A stretch of 64,000 bases of DNA from Candidatus Pelagibacter communis (GTDB taxonomy: Bacteria > Pseudomonadota > Alphaproteobacteria > Pelagibacterales > Pelagibacteraceae): contig NZ_CVST01000040.1 in assembly GCF_001180225.1 (NCBI RefSeq), positions 1 to 64,000 on the forward strand. The letters are read 5' to 3'. Numbering within the stretch: the first letter of the stretch is position 1; every line of letters starts with the position of its first letter. Positions 44,835 to 55,062 of this stretch are shown in pieces. The notes beneath the pieces were generated by a model that was not told the origin of the DNA, ran no database searches, and was given only the letters and a program-made list of their open reading frames with translations. The translations under genes were made by a program, and so were the position numbers.

Positions 44835-47800
44835 TTATCTATTATTCCAAGATATAGGTGTAACCGTAACAGCGTTTCTACTACCTATTGCTTTAACAAT
44901 TCCAACTTCTTGGTTTAATGATGTATCTCCATAAACAAGCTTAACTTTTATTCTTCTATTTCCTGGAGTGAAATCACTAGTGTCTGTATTTTGATAGTAT
45001 ACTTTTTCTAGCTCATCTCTCCATTCCTCAATTGTAGGAACTGTATTTGAAGGTGGTGTTATTTTTAAAGGAGAATTGGATGATCCAATAAATGTAGCAG
45101 ATCTTGACCAACCAGAGGACAGAGCATTATCTCCTGTTGTATTAATTTTAACTGTATCCTCGTCACTTATAAAAATGCTGTTTTCACTTCCATCATTGAA
45201 AAATGATACTTCCGCTCTAATAGGACCCAATACTACATCTATGTTGTTACCATCTTCTTCAATAACTGCCCCTGTATAATCTCCAACACTACCCCCAAAA
45301 CGAACAATATATCCCTCAACATCTGAACTAGCATCACCTTCTCGTGTCATAATTTTTGTTGTGGATGAAGAGCTAGTTTGTTTAAATGTTAAATAATCAT
45401 TATCATCAGCTGCTGGATGACTGCTCATCCAGTTTGCTGAAGCGAATGGTCCAACACGTACACTTGATTCTGAGGAACGCAATGTTGTCTGGTTGCAACT
45501 GGCTTCATTTTCAAGATCTGCATCGGTTAAAGAAGTATTTATTCTCACGCGCCAAAACTCTTTATCTTTCCATGGTCCAGAAGTGTATCTCCAAAAACCA
45601 GATCTATATAAACCACCCTGGCACTCATCAGTACCGTTAACCCACGCTTCTTTATTGTTAGACACACCTAATTGTTTTAGAGCATCCAAATCTGCTGTGG
45701 TTGTTACATTAGCTAAGTATCCTTGAATTCCACATAAGTTTGCATAAGTTGCTTGAAAATTTGCTTGATTGTAATTTAATTCCTTAATATTCAGTTGATA
45801 GTAATGTTCAGCGTCAGTTGGTTTTTTGACATCTCCAATTAAAACTTCAATTTCTCTAGTTCCAGCTGTTGAAGCATCGTGCTCAAAATACATTGATTTA
45901 ATTAAATCTAAGTAATTTTGACAAGTAGCATCTCCAGTTATTGTAACCGTGGCTGTTTCGTTATTTGTGGCTGATAAACCTAAAGATGAAAGTTCATTAG
46001 TTCCAGCTACTAATTTATCACCACTTTGAGAACCTGTCTTTATCTTAACTATCGCTTTAGTTACCCTTCTATCATAAAGTTTAATTACTCTTTTTGTGGC
46101 AATTCTTATAATTGGATCTTCATCATTTTCCATACCGCCATATTCAACAATAATTCCTCTTATTGAGTAATCAGAATAAGAGTCGTCTGGACCATTATTC
46201 CAATTATGTAAATCATTCCAAGTTAATTGCTGACTTTCAGAAAAATGAGTTCCCAGCATGTGTACGCCATGTTCTGTTCCAGCAACATTGTTTGGTTCAT
46301 TTTCTCCACTCCAATTTCTAAATGGCATCCCGTCAACAAAAATTTCACCAATTTGTTGTCCTGATGGATTTGCTCTGGTCCAATCTGGTTCACCACGATT
46401 AGGTTGTCCAGACTTTGGCAAAGTAATCTCTTCTTGGTTTGCAGATGGATCCTCACTTGCCGTTCTATTTGGAGCGAAAGCTAAACCTCTAGCATTCCAT
46501 AACATTCCTTCTGGTCCAGTAACCCATCTCCAAAAAGGACACTCATCATCATCTACTGTGTCATCTACATTGCTCAAACTTGCATTAAAAAATATTCTAG
46601 TTCTATTTCCAGTTATTGCAGCATTTGTTTCTAAAGCGATTTTTGGATCTTTATAAAATAATTCTATACCTGATTGAGACTGAGGATTATTATTTGCACT
46701 TGAAATTGTTGTTGTTTCTTTTCTATAAAATTCATTTTGAATACCTTCTAGCTCCCATAATTGAGCTGTGCTCGCAGTATAATTTGAATAAGAACTCGTG
46801 TTTATATTTTCTCTAGTATCAAGATCTACAAGATTAAAGGTCGTATTTGAGACAACTCGAACCCTATAAAATCCCGTACTAAGTTGTGTCATCCCATCTA
46901 CGTTCATTTGATTAGATGAGCTGATATCTGCAATTTTTATAATGTCATCATGTACTAATCCATGATTTGAACTTGTGGTGATAAGGGCAGGATTTGCTTT
47001 AGATATTGATGAAATTGTTATCGCAGAAACTGTGCCTCTATATTTTTCAACAATATTTCTTAGATAGTTTACTGAAGAACCATAAGATTGGCCTCCTCTA
47101 TACATTGTAATTTCCTCAAAATCTCTTAAAGCTCTAAAATCTGCAGTAGCTTGAGCTCTATTATCCCTTTGCCTAAAACCACCACACTTATTTAAATCAG
47201 TATTTGAATTTTGATCATCTGAAGATGCAATTCCTCCCATCCATCCATTCCCAACTGCTTTATCAGTTACAATATCGTTTTCTGCTTCACTTGTTATAGT
47301 TGCCAGATATCCACTTTTTCCAAAGTAGTCTAGTTGTCTCGCAAGTGAGAAGCCTTCGTTCATTCTTCTATTTTTATCATTGAAGATATCATTATTAGCA
47401 TTTGAACTGGCTCTTCTTGGAAATTCATAAAATTCGTAAAAATGATTATAACCATCACGATGCTCGTTCACATGAAGAGGACCTAATGAAAATAAAATTG
47501 TTCTTTCACCTAATGAAGGAGTTGTAACATCCTCAGCATCTGGATCCGTTCCATCTGTACCATCTGTCCCTTCATCTGCAAATGGATTTTCACCATCCTC
47601 AGCATCTGGCTCTAATGTATTGTAATATTTTACAGACTCGAATGCCTGTTCCCATACATCTATATCATCACATGGTGCATCAGACTCGTCACCTGTGTAC
47701 ATAGTCCAAACTTGAGGATTAAAAATTGTAGGCGTTTCAGATATATCTAATGAAGATCCACCTGTAATTGTTGAGCCTGATGTATTTTTCCAAACTCTAT

Positions 47801-50546
47801 TATTATACCAAACAAAATCATTTGCATTATATGAGGTTGCGGGACTCCAATCATCTGGTTTTCCAGAGTGAACTAAAGTTAATACTCCAGTATAAGCATT
47901 CCAACCTAAATAATCATCAGAGGTATTATTATCTGATGCAGAAGTATTATCTGCAGTAATTGCTGAAGGATAATCTTCTGCACTTGTATCAATTTGCAAT
48001 ATATCTTCATAAACATCAGGATTATCATCAAGATCAAGATCATTTAAATCACCATCATTATTTCCATCAATAGCAGCAACATAAGTATCTGCCTCTATAG
48101 TAACACGCGCCATACAAAAGTTTGTATCGCTATAATTTACTTCATCAGCATCATCTGTATCACCATCTTGGTTAATATCGTGCTCTAAGCTAAAATGATC
48201 ATACCCTCCATATTCAACTACATATCCTGTAATACAATCTAGTCCTCCAGAACCACAGTTTGGAATTCTCCTCAAATCATTCCATTCTCCATCATCTCTC
48301 CCAGATCTATTAATTTCCATATCTGCATATGGTTCAGCAGCATTATTCGGTTCACCAGTTTGCCAATTAGTATAGGAAACGCTCATTCCCATTAACGGAC
48401 CTGACTCAGATTGCATGTTAGCTGCGTTACTAGTTGGATCTCGCCAATCTGAATTAGATAGCCATAAATAATGTTGGTCATCAGAACCATCTAATCTTGC
48501 TCCATAATACACAGCTCTAGTTTCTCCAGCCGCTACATGAAAAGGAGTTACACCTGTGCATCCTGAATCTGTACTGTTATCGCACATAACAGCATCTTTT
48601 ATAAATTCATTTTCAGCTGCACTTTCAATAGAGACCAAATAACCTCTCATACCACCACATGTTGATTGTTCGGCTCTTCTTTTTGCTTCCCACCAGTCAA
48701 TGGAGTCTCCGTTGTATCCAAGATCACTTGAAATATTTGGTGCTGTTGAAAAATATTTATAATAGTGACCGTAACTATTATCCCCAGATGAAGATTTAAA
48801 TTGAACTCCATCACATCCGCTACCTAAAACTTCTGACCAGTCATCCTCTTCAAAATCAACATTTGCACTTTTTCCATCATCTTTCTCTAAATAATAAAGT
48901 TTATCGTCATACTCTACACAATCACCTTCGTTGTAAGATGAAGAAGCACTAAAATCAGTAAAGGTAGTTGTGTTATTACATTGCTCCATCGCTCTTTTAT
49001 AAACATAGAAATTAGTATTAGTATTATCTTTAGTTTGAATATTGATATCTCCGTCAGTTCCTAATTGACCAACATAAGTATTTAAAGGTGTGATCAATGG
49101 TGTTCCTTCCTGACCTGTTAAGTCATTTAAATCTTCTGAAGTTAATGCAATTTTCCCATCACCAACATCTCCTTTTTGAAGAGGAGCGCTAACAATTAAT
49201 TCTAATGGTACTATTTGATTTTGTGGACCTTTTCCACAAGATAGAATTTTATAATATACAAGATCTTCTGCGGGCGGGACATTAAGTGTCGGGGCAGAAT
49301 CTGTTTCGGAAGTTACTTCGTAATCTACAAATTCAGTTTTCCACAAAGTCCCCTTGTTCCCTATTCCAAAAATTGTAGCATCATTTTTTCTATCTGCTCC
49401 CCTAGACGTGTTAGAGTCTTTAGCTATATTTCCAGATCCATCATTAAACTTGTAGTAAGAAACAAGACCAGGCTCAGATCCTGATAACCTTTTTCTATAA
49501 TTATTTGATATTTCTGTTGCAGAACGAGCAACATTCCATATTCTTAATTCAGCTATATTTCCTTTCCAAGGCAAACTTTGAATTTTTACATCACCAGTTT
49601 GATAGTTTGATGGTGAAAAACCCGCCAAACCTTCGCCTATAGCTAAAGGCCAAAAATCACCAGTTGGCAAAGTCTCTGTTTGATTAGTATAGTTTGATCC
49701 ACTGACAGCATCTAAATCAAAATCATACTCATCAGAATCGCTCAATACACCATTTTGATATATTTTTACGTTATTTGTGTCAGTTGCTGAAGTACCACCC
49801 TCCCAAACCCAGGCAATGTGAACCCACTTATCTTTTGTGTTGTTTGGATTTCCCACTGTTGCAGTTTCACTGGCAGCAACAGTATCTTCACCCATCCTAG
49901 GTGACCATTTATCATTTTTTACTTTAAAGGTTAAATCTTCAGGTCTCCCAAATTCAAAAGCATGCATTTCATAATTACTTGTGGATTGAGTATTTTTTAT
50001 CCACATCTCAATTGTAAATTTAGTTGTTGGAAAATCTTTAAAGTTCTCAACTAAAGCAAAAGATCTATCTGCATACGTTGTATTTTGATCGCTTCCACCT
50101 TTTGCACCTTCTGCTGAAAAATAAATTGACCTTATTGCATCAGAATGTCTTTGAACAAAAACTTCATAAGACATATCTTGAAATTTTGCTTCATCAGACC
50201 CTAAATCTGCTTCAATTCTTTTGGCAAAATAAACATTCTCATCAGGGTTAGTAAAACCATGTCTATTTAGGCATTTATTATCAGAATCCTCAATATTAAA
50301 GTCATTTTGGATATCTACCAAAGAAAAACTGTTGGAATTTAATTGATCTGAAATCCATTTCTGGCCTTCTTGCAAACCAGTTTCAGCAGCTAGATTTACC
50401 TGCTGCATAACTGAATTTCTTGAAACACTTTTTAAATCATTATCATAATAAAAAAACATTGCTCCTGTCATTATTGATAAAGCAGAAACAACAGCGATAA
50501 CAAAAACTAAAACAAATCCTTTTTCTTTTTGATTTTTTAAATCCAT
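44835..50546 (-). CDS. Giant PilX/GspK-type minor pilin with LamG and C-type-lectin-like domains
   Basis: The 1903-residue protein begins MDLKNQKEKG, then FVLVFVIAVVSALSIMTGAMFF, a prepilin-type helix that lacks Glu at +5, as in PilX and GspK tip subunits. Residues about 130-400 form a LamG/concanavalin-like domain (FTIEMWIKN, WVHIAWVWEGG, GNIAELRIWNVARS). C-type-lectin-like regions occupy about 585-775 (WWEAKRRAEQ, NWQTGEPNNA, DGEWNDL, GYVVEYGG), 1035-1475 (NWSGENEPNN, LTWNDL, IIVEYGG; it holds an FCCH-like insert at about 1175-1260) and 1580-1755. Between the first two are DINQDGDTDDAD calcium-type loops. It is the last gene of the pilus operon. Usual family length is 150-350. Confidence 0.88.
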   Translation of the reverse strand: MDLKNQKEKGFVLVFVIAVVSALSIMTGAMFFYYDNDLKSVSRNSVMQQVNLAAETGLQEGQKWISDQLNSNSFSLVDIQNDFNIEDSDNKCLNRHGFTNPDENVYFAKRIEADLGSDEAKFQDMSYEVFVQRHSDAIRSIYFSAEGAKGGSDQNTTYADRSFALVENFKDFPTTKFTIEMWIKNTQSTSNYEMHAFEFGRPEDLTFKVKNDKWSPRMGEDTVAASETATVGNPNNTKDKWVHIAWVWEGGTSATDTNNVKIYQNGVLSDSDEYDFDLDAVSGSNYTNQTETLPTGDFWPLAIGEGLAGFSPSNYQTGDVKIQSLPWKGNIAELRIWNVARSATEISNNYRKRLSGSEPGLVSYYKFNDGSGNIAKDSNTSRGADRKNDATIFGIGNKGTLWKTEFVDYEVTSETDSAPTLNVPPAEDLVYYKILSCGKGPQNQIVPLELIVSAPLQKGDVGDGKIALTSEDLNDLTGQEGTPLITPLNTYVGQLGTDGDINIQTKDNTNTNFYVYKRAMEQCNNTTTFTDFSASSSYNEGDCVEYDDKLYYLEKDDGKSANVDFEEDDWSEVLGSGCDGVQFKSSSGDNSYGHYYKYFSTAPNISSDLGYNGDSIDWWEAKRRAEQSTCGGMRGYLVSIESAAENEFIKDAVMCDNSTDSGCTGVTPFHVAAGETRAVYYGARLDGSDDQHYLWLSNSDWRDPTSNAANMQSESGPLMGMSVSYTNWQTGEPNNAAEPYADMEINRSGRDDGEWNDLRRIPNCGSGGLDCITGYVVEYGGYDHFSLEHDINQDGDTDDADEVNYSDTNFCMARVTIEADTYVAAIDGNNDGDLNDLDLDDNPDVYEDILQIDTSAEDYPSAITADNTSASDNNTSDDYLGWNAYTGVLTLVHSGKPDDWSPATSYNANDFVWYNNRVWKNTSGSTITGGSSLDISETPTIFNPQVWTMYTGDESDAPCDDIDVWEQAFESVKYYNTLEPDAEDGENPFADEGTDGTDGTDPDAEDVTTPSLGERTILFSLGPLHVNEHRDGYNHFYEFYEFPRRASSNANNDIFNDKNRRMNEGFSLARQLDYFGKSGYLATITSEAENDIVTDKAVGNGWMGGIASSDDQNSNTDLNKCGGFRQRDNRAQATADFRALRDFEEITMYRGGQSYGSSVNYLRNIVEKYRGTVSAITISSISKANPALITTSSNHGLVHDDIIKIADISSSNQMNVDGMTQLSTGFYRVRVVSNTTFNLVDLDTRENINTSSYSNYTASTAQLWELEGIQNEFYRKETTTISSANNNPQSQSGIELFYKDPKIALETNAAITGNRTRIFFNASLSNVDDTVDDDECPFWRWVTGPEGMLWNARGLAFAPNRTASEDPSANQEEITLPKSGQPNRGEPDWTRANPSGQQIGEIFVDGMPFRNWSGENEPNNVAGTEHGVHMLGTHFSESQQLTWNDLHNWNNGPDDSYSDYSIRGIIVEYGGMENDEDPIIRIATKRVIKLYDRRVTKAIVKIKTGSQSGDKLVAGTNELSSLGLSATNNETATVTITGDATCQNYLDLIKSMYFEHDASTAGTREIEVLIGDVKKPTDAEHYYQLNIKELNYNQANFQATYANLCGIQGYLANVTTTADLDALKQLGVSNNKEAWVNGTDECQGGLYRSGFWRYTSGPWKDKEFWRVRINTSLTDADLENEASCNQTTLRSSESSVRVGPFASANWMSSHPAADDNDYLTFKQTSSSSTTKIMTREGDASSDVEGYIVRFGGSVGDYTGAVIEEDGNNIDVVLGPIRAEVSFFNDGSENSIFISDEDTVKINTTGDNALSSGWSRSATFIGSSNSPLKITPPSNTVPTIEEWRDELEKVYYQNTDTSDFTPGNRRIKVKLVYGDTSLNQEVGIVKAIGSRNAVTVTPISWNNR

Positions 50547-50552
50547 AATTTA

Positions 50553-53500
50553 CTACGAGTCACTCCATAACTGCTGTCTATCTATATAGTTATGAGAAGT
50601 TTTACACCTATTTGAAAGCATTCCGATCGTAACATCTTCTCCATCTACAGTTACTGTTTTTTCAGCAATTTTAACAGACGGTTGGACAGATCTTTCTGGG
50701 AAATCAAAAGTAATAACCGCTTCATCTAAGTTACTTGTAAAAGGTACAGTTTGCCTTCTAAAAACTTTCTCACCTTCTTTTCCATAGATGTAGCCCTCTA
50801 TGGTCATTGCTGCCTTCGTTTTGTAAACAGAAATATTTTCCATTGCTGTTTCTGAACAATCTACTCTATCAACATGAACTTTTTCAGTTGTTGCAAGTTG
50901 ATTTCCTCTTAAGTCAGTTGCAATTATTCTAACTGCAAAATATTTTTTATTAGTTGGCAAATTTGCCCATCTAATATCTGAGTCATCATTTAAAACTAAA
51001 TAAAATTTATCATCTTTTTGATCTATTCTAAATCTTGTTCCATGATCGACATCTTTATCTGAGTCATCATTTGGTACTTCACCAAGATTAAATCTTACAA
51101 AATCATGGTCATCTGGCTCTTGTGCATCATCCCCAGTGGTTGTTACATATATTTGGCCAATGACTAAATCTTTATTTGCGTCTTCTGCCATATCAAAGTT
51201 GGTTTTATCCGAAATAGCAGTACCGTCTTCTTCTTTAAAAGAAACTCCAGATGGTGTTGTGTTTTCTATATTAAAACCAATATAAACTTTTTTAATATCA
51301 GAAATTCTTGTATTCGAAGTGTCCTCAGTTTGTACAGCATAATAAAAAGAGTCTTCGTGAGCTTCTCCATCATCAAAGCCGGTTGGTAAAGTATCATACT
51401 TAAAAGAGCCATCTGCATAAACATGCATTTTTCCTCCGGCAGTTGTGGTAACTGTTGCTCTAGCACCACTGTAGCTTGCTTTGTTTCTAGTATCATACAT
51501 TTCACCAATATTTGGTAATTCGCTATTGTTTGCCCATACTGCAGTTACTGCTCTCCAAGTTCCACTTAACCTACAATCCATGGTCCTATCAGAACCATCA
51601 ACACTTTGAGTTTTATAAGTCGCTGACTCAGCTAGGTCACCTGCTACAGTTCCTATTTCATCACAACTATTCGAATCTGAATTTGCATCAACTAATACTT
51701 CCAAGTGTTCTCCCTGTGGATCGTAAGATTTGCTTAAAAGTCCATAGATTCTATTTACAGTTTTATAGTCTTCATCCATATAGTAATATAAATTCTGTGC
51801 TTTAGGCATTGGTTTGTTGTCTGCAGTTTTTATGGGAACGTATCTTGGCAGTCTTGCAATCTGTATATTTGAATATCTATTGTCAGGTTGTGAAAATGAG
51901 ACTATTGCAACTGAACCTCTTTGAAATCTTTTAAAATTTGCTTTTTTTAAATCATCTCTGTCTTGACTTCTTCCGGGTAAAGTAACTTCCACTCCATCAT
52001 CAACTTCTGAAAATGGAAATGTAGATGAAGTATGATCATGCAAGGTTCCATCTGAATCAAAACGATAATCAAAAGCAGTAAATCTTTGGCTTAGCGTATT
52101 AGATAGATGTGGTTTATTTTCAATATTTGCTCTAAATTTATTTGGATGAAATGTCATGGTGATTGTGTTTTTTACACCTGTGTTTCTTCCCCAACTACAG
52201 TTCCATCTATGCGTAGCTCCAGGGTTGTAACTTATTCTAGAAAATGATCTGCCTCTGCTATTGCAATTTCTAAATCCAGTGTTGGCTGGTCGTGTGTTAT
52301 CAAATCTTGCAAACAATCTATCATAGCCTTTGGTATTATAGTTCATCTGTTGAGAACTACTTGGTGTTGACCAGCCTGTCAGATGACTCATATTTGCATG
52401 TGAAAGATAAGACCCCTCAGATCTTCCACAATTTCTTGTATGGCTAAATTCATAACCTTTAAAATGATGTAAGTGTATTGCTGATTGGTTGCCTCTAGCT
52501 CCCCACCAGGACCACAAATACATATCATAAGTCAAATCCGCTGGTTCTCCCCACCAACTATTTTTATCTGAGGCAGATAAACTATCCCACTCAGCCTTAT
52601 CAATTCCCCTAAGAGAGTTTTTTAACTTTGTGGCATCAAAATTACTATCTCCACTTAATCTTTCATAATCAATTCCAGCACATGCTCTTATTTTGCCATC
52701 AGGCCATTTTTTTTGAACTACACTGGGTCTTTGATATCCAGCTGCAAAACCTAACATATCATCATCCATCCATGCATTCATTTGTGGATTACAATCAGGA
52801 TAACCACCTGAACATATCATTCCTTTCAATACAAAAGAATCGTATTGATCAGTTGAAACTAAAAATGATGGTGATGCTAAATTTTGTTGGATATAAAAAG
52901 ATCTACCATCATCAGTTAAATCATAGTTTGGTCCTCCATTATAACTTGAAGAACCTCTACTCTCGTAGTTAGCTTTACCATAAGTAAACCCTTTTGGTTC
53001 CCAGGTATGAAGATTAATATCTGAAAATTGTGGAGCTTCAAATTTCATAACTCTTATGGTGTAGTCTTTGTAAGCTTCATTTTGGTCAACCCATCCCTCA
53101 CCATCACAATTAGTATCTAGATCGGCTTTTACTCTTATATTAAAATCTTGATAACCATCAGAATTAAAAGAATAACCTGTGTCAGTTTTTGTTAAATCTC
53201 CTGAAATTTTAAGTGTTCCATTCCACTCACCATCATCTGCTACATTGTCATTATCAAGATCATCATAACCAGAGGTTACTGATAAACCTGGAGGTATAGT
53301 TGTATCTGTACTAACTGTTACTAATTTTAATCTCATTTCACTATGAGTAATATCTGGGATACCTGTCACCTCTGGTGGTTTTTCAGATCTAAAGATTATA
53401 TCGTCATAAGTTCTATTTAAAGCTGTTGTGCCAACTTTTTCACCTTGATGTAAAATTATAACATCATCATTAGTTACAAAATTTGATAACTGAATATCTC

Positions 53501-54245
53501 TAGTTAAATTATTTGCACATTGAGCTTTTAGACTACCTGTAAATTGTATTACAGGTGTCCTATTTTCATGTAAATCTTCCTCATCATAAACATAAAATGT
53601 AGATCCTCCAAAATTAAGATTTCTCATATAAGCTGAGGCAGTATAAGTTTCGGATACTTTTTCATCGACAGACTCTAATTCTACTTCAAAGTCAATATGC
53701 TTACTTCTAAGTCTAATTTTAAATTCCTCAAAAAATTGAGCCACAGGCATCCAATCTACATCAACTGTGGTATTAGAATCACTTTCGTCGCAATTAGTTG
53801 TATTCCAAATTTTCTTTTTTAATACTGTCTTTTCAGTTTCTGGTGAGTAGGGTATTTTTAATTCGTATTTAATTAATTTTCTTCGAATAGTGCCATCGTT
53901 TTCTTCTGTATCAAAACAAAATAATACTTTTTCTCCATACTCTGTGTCATCAGATACTTCAGTTTCATCAGCATCATCATTCAATACTTTAACTGGTTCT
54001 TGAACTTCACCAAGAGTGCTATCAGGATGTTTGTAACCAGCCATTTTGCTATCAAATTGCAACATATGCAGTGCAAATCGAGCCTCTTGCTTCATGTTGT
54101 TGTGATTAATTTGTCTAATAAATGTCCCCTGAAAATTATTATAAATTGTATAAGTTGCTCCCATAACAATAGTTGAAACAACTACTGCAACTAATGCTTC
54201 CGTAAGAGATAATCCTTTTTGAGTAATAAATTTTTTTAAATTCAT
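50553..54245 (-). CDS. Giant PilW/GspJ-type minor pilin
   Basis: The 1230-residue protein begins MNLKKFITQKG, then LSLTEALVAVVVSTIVMGATY with Glu at +5, and QEARFALHMLQFDSKMAGY, the PilW/GspJ signature after the helix. Residues 240-420 hold beta-sandwich, cadherin-like sequence (ITHSEMRLKLVTVSTD, GLSVTSGYDDLDND). A Trp-, His- and Gly-rich central domain covers about 440-800. A VCBS-like stretch (ARATVTTTAGGKMHVYADGSFKYD) lies near 920-985, followed by a second cadherin-like domain with calcium-type acidic clusters (about 1000-1120). The usual PilW length is 250-350, so nearly 900 residues are extra. It begins one base after the PilV-like gene stop. Confidence 0.87.
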   Translation of the reverse strand: MNLKKFITQKGLSLTEALVAVVVSTIVMGATYTIYNNFQGTFIRQINHNNMKQEARFALHMLQFDSKMAGYKHPDSTLGEVQEPVKVLNDDADETEVSDDTEYGEKVLFCFDTEENDGTIRRKLIKYELKIPYSPETEKTVLKKKIWNTTNCDESDSNTTVDVDWMPVAQFFEEFKIRLRSKHIDFEVELESVDEKVSETYTASAYMRNLNFGGSTFYVYDEEDLHENRTPVIQFTGSLKAQCANNLTRDIQLSNFVTNDDVIILHQGEKVGTTALNRTYDDIIFRSEKPPEVTGIPDITHSEMRLKLVTVSTDTTIPPGLSVTSGYDDLDNDNVADDGEWNGTLKISGDLTKTDTGYSFNSDGYQDFNIRVKADLDTNCDGEGWVDQNEAYKDYTIRVMKFEAPQFSDINLHTWEPKGFTYGKANYESRGSSSYNGGPNYDLTDDGRSFYIQQNLASPSFLVSTDQYDSFVLKGMICSGGYPDCNPQMNAWMDDDMLGFAAGYQRPSVVQKKWPDGKIRACAGIDYERLSGDSNFDATKLKNSLRGIDKAEWDSLSASDKNSWWGEPADLTYDMYLWSWWGARGNQSAIHLHHFKGYEFSHTRNCGRSEGSYLSHANMSHLTGWSTPSSSQQMNYNTKGYDRLFARFDNTRPANTGFRNCNSRGRSFSRISYNPGATHRWNCSWGRNTGVKNTITMTFHPNKFRANIENKPHLSNTLSQRFTAFDYRFDSDGTLHDHTSSTFPFSEVDDGVEVTLPGRSQDRDDLKKANFKRFQRGSVAIVSFSQPDNRYSNIQIARLPRYVPIKTADNKPMPKAQNLYYYMDEDYKTVNRIYGLLSKSYDPQGEHLEVLVDANSDSNSCDEIGTVAGDLAESATYKTQSVDGSDRTMDCRLSGTWRAVTAVWANNSELPNIGEMYDTRNKASYSGARATVTTTAGGKMHVYADGSFKYDTLPTGFDDGEAHEDSFYYAVQTEDTSNTRISDIKKVYIGFNIENTTPSGVSFKEEDGTAISDKTNFDMAEDANKDLVIGQIYVTTTGDDAQEPDDHDFVRFNLGEVPNDDSDKDVDHGTRFRIDQKDDKFYLVLNDDSDIRWANLPTNKKYFAVRIIATDLRGNQLATTEKVHVDRVDCSETAMENISVYKTKAAMTIEGYIYGKEGEKVFRRQTVPFTSNLDEAVITFDFPERSVQPSVKIAEKTVTVDGEDVTIGMLSNRCKTSHNYIDRQQLWSDS

Positions 54246-54246
54246 T

Positions 54247-55062
54247 TTACGTTCCAGCTAAAAACAGTCTTCTAAATTTTTCTTCAATTTTGTCTTGTTT
54301 AATAATTATTGTAACTTGTTTCTTTTTGACAGTTTCATAAATATCAACGCCATCTTCTTGATCAGTAACTCCATCATTATCTTTATCAACAGGGACATCT
54401 TTTTCAATATCCTCAATTTCTAATAATCTTTTATCTCCAGTTCTTGCAGGACCAAGATGTTTCTTTAATAGAGCTCCCCAATTATCTAGATCAGTCAAAA
54501 CTTTTTGATTAGTAATTGTTCCTTTATATGTTGTGTCTTCAAATTTAGTCATATCTAAATCATCATAAGGATCTAAGCTACCTTCAGAATTAGATATAAA
54601 TGTAATTGGAGCATTTTTTGTAGCATCAGATGCCATGTTTTTATTAGGCGTATCATCAGGAACATCTGATCGTTCTAAAGATAAAACTGTATTATTATCA
54701 TCATCAAACTCAGTAGAATCTGTAATTTCGTACTTGCCGCCTACTCCCTCAATTATTATTTGATCCCCATCACCTGGTAATTGGGCAAGCCCTTTTACCT
54801 TTAAAGAAGCGCCTGCTGTAGTATCTTCAAACACTCTTGGATTTCCATATTGCGCAGCTACAGGATTGTAGACAGCAGCAAGTTCTTCAAACATTAATTC
54901 TACTGCATAAGCAGCTTTGTCAAACTTCCTTAAATTTGCAAAATCTCTTTCTTGATAAGATTGTAATGTCATAAATACAGTTACAGCTATACCTAGAACG
55001 CCTGCTGCAGTCATTCCTTCAACTAAAGATACTCCCTTTTGAAATTTATGTTTTAAATTCAT
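54247..55062 (-). CDS. PilV/GspI-type minor pilin
   Basis: The 271-residue protein has leader MNLKHKFQKG and a helix VSLVEGMTAAGVLGIAVTVFMTLQ with Glu at +5. Next to PilW and PilX genes, this matches the PilV/GspI position in minor-pilin clusters. The body is acidic with an Asp-rich stretch DVPVDKDNDGVTDQEDGVDIYE near residue 225, resembling a thrombospondin type 3-like calcium loop (DxDxDGxxDxxD). It overlaps the stop of the upstream FimT/GspH gene by one base. It probably forms part of the initiation and tip complex of the pilus. Confidence 0.85.
   Translation of the reverse strand: MNLKHKFQKGVSLVEGMTAAGVLGIAVTVFMTLQSYQERDFANLRKFDKAAYAVELMFEELAAVYNPVAAQYGNPRVFEDTTAGASLKVKGLAQLPGDGDQIIIEGVGGKYEITDSTEFDDDNNTVLSLERSDVPDDTPNKNMASDATKNAPITFISNSEGSLDPYDDLDMTKFEDTTYKGTITNQKVLTDLDNWGALLKKHLGPARTGDKRLLEIEDIEKDVPVDKDNDGVTDQEDGVDIYETVKKKQVTIIIKQDKIEEKFRRLFLAGT

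Noticed and set aside
46770-47020. FCCH-like segment as a sign of a prophage
   Set aside because: FCCH-like domains are common in phage tail proteins, but no integrase, terminase, capsid or attachment site is present, and the segment is inside the minor pilin frame.
45076-47959. Plus-strand open frames of 63-132 codons opposite the giant minor pilin
   Set aside because: They are shadows of the 1903-residue gene with no recognisable product or supporting start site.
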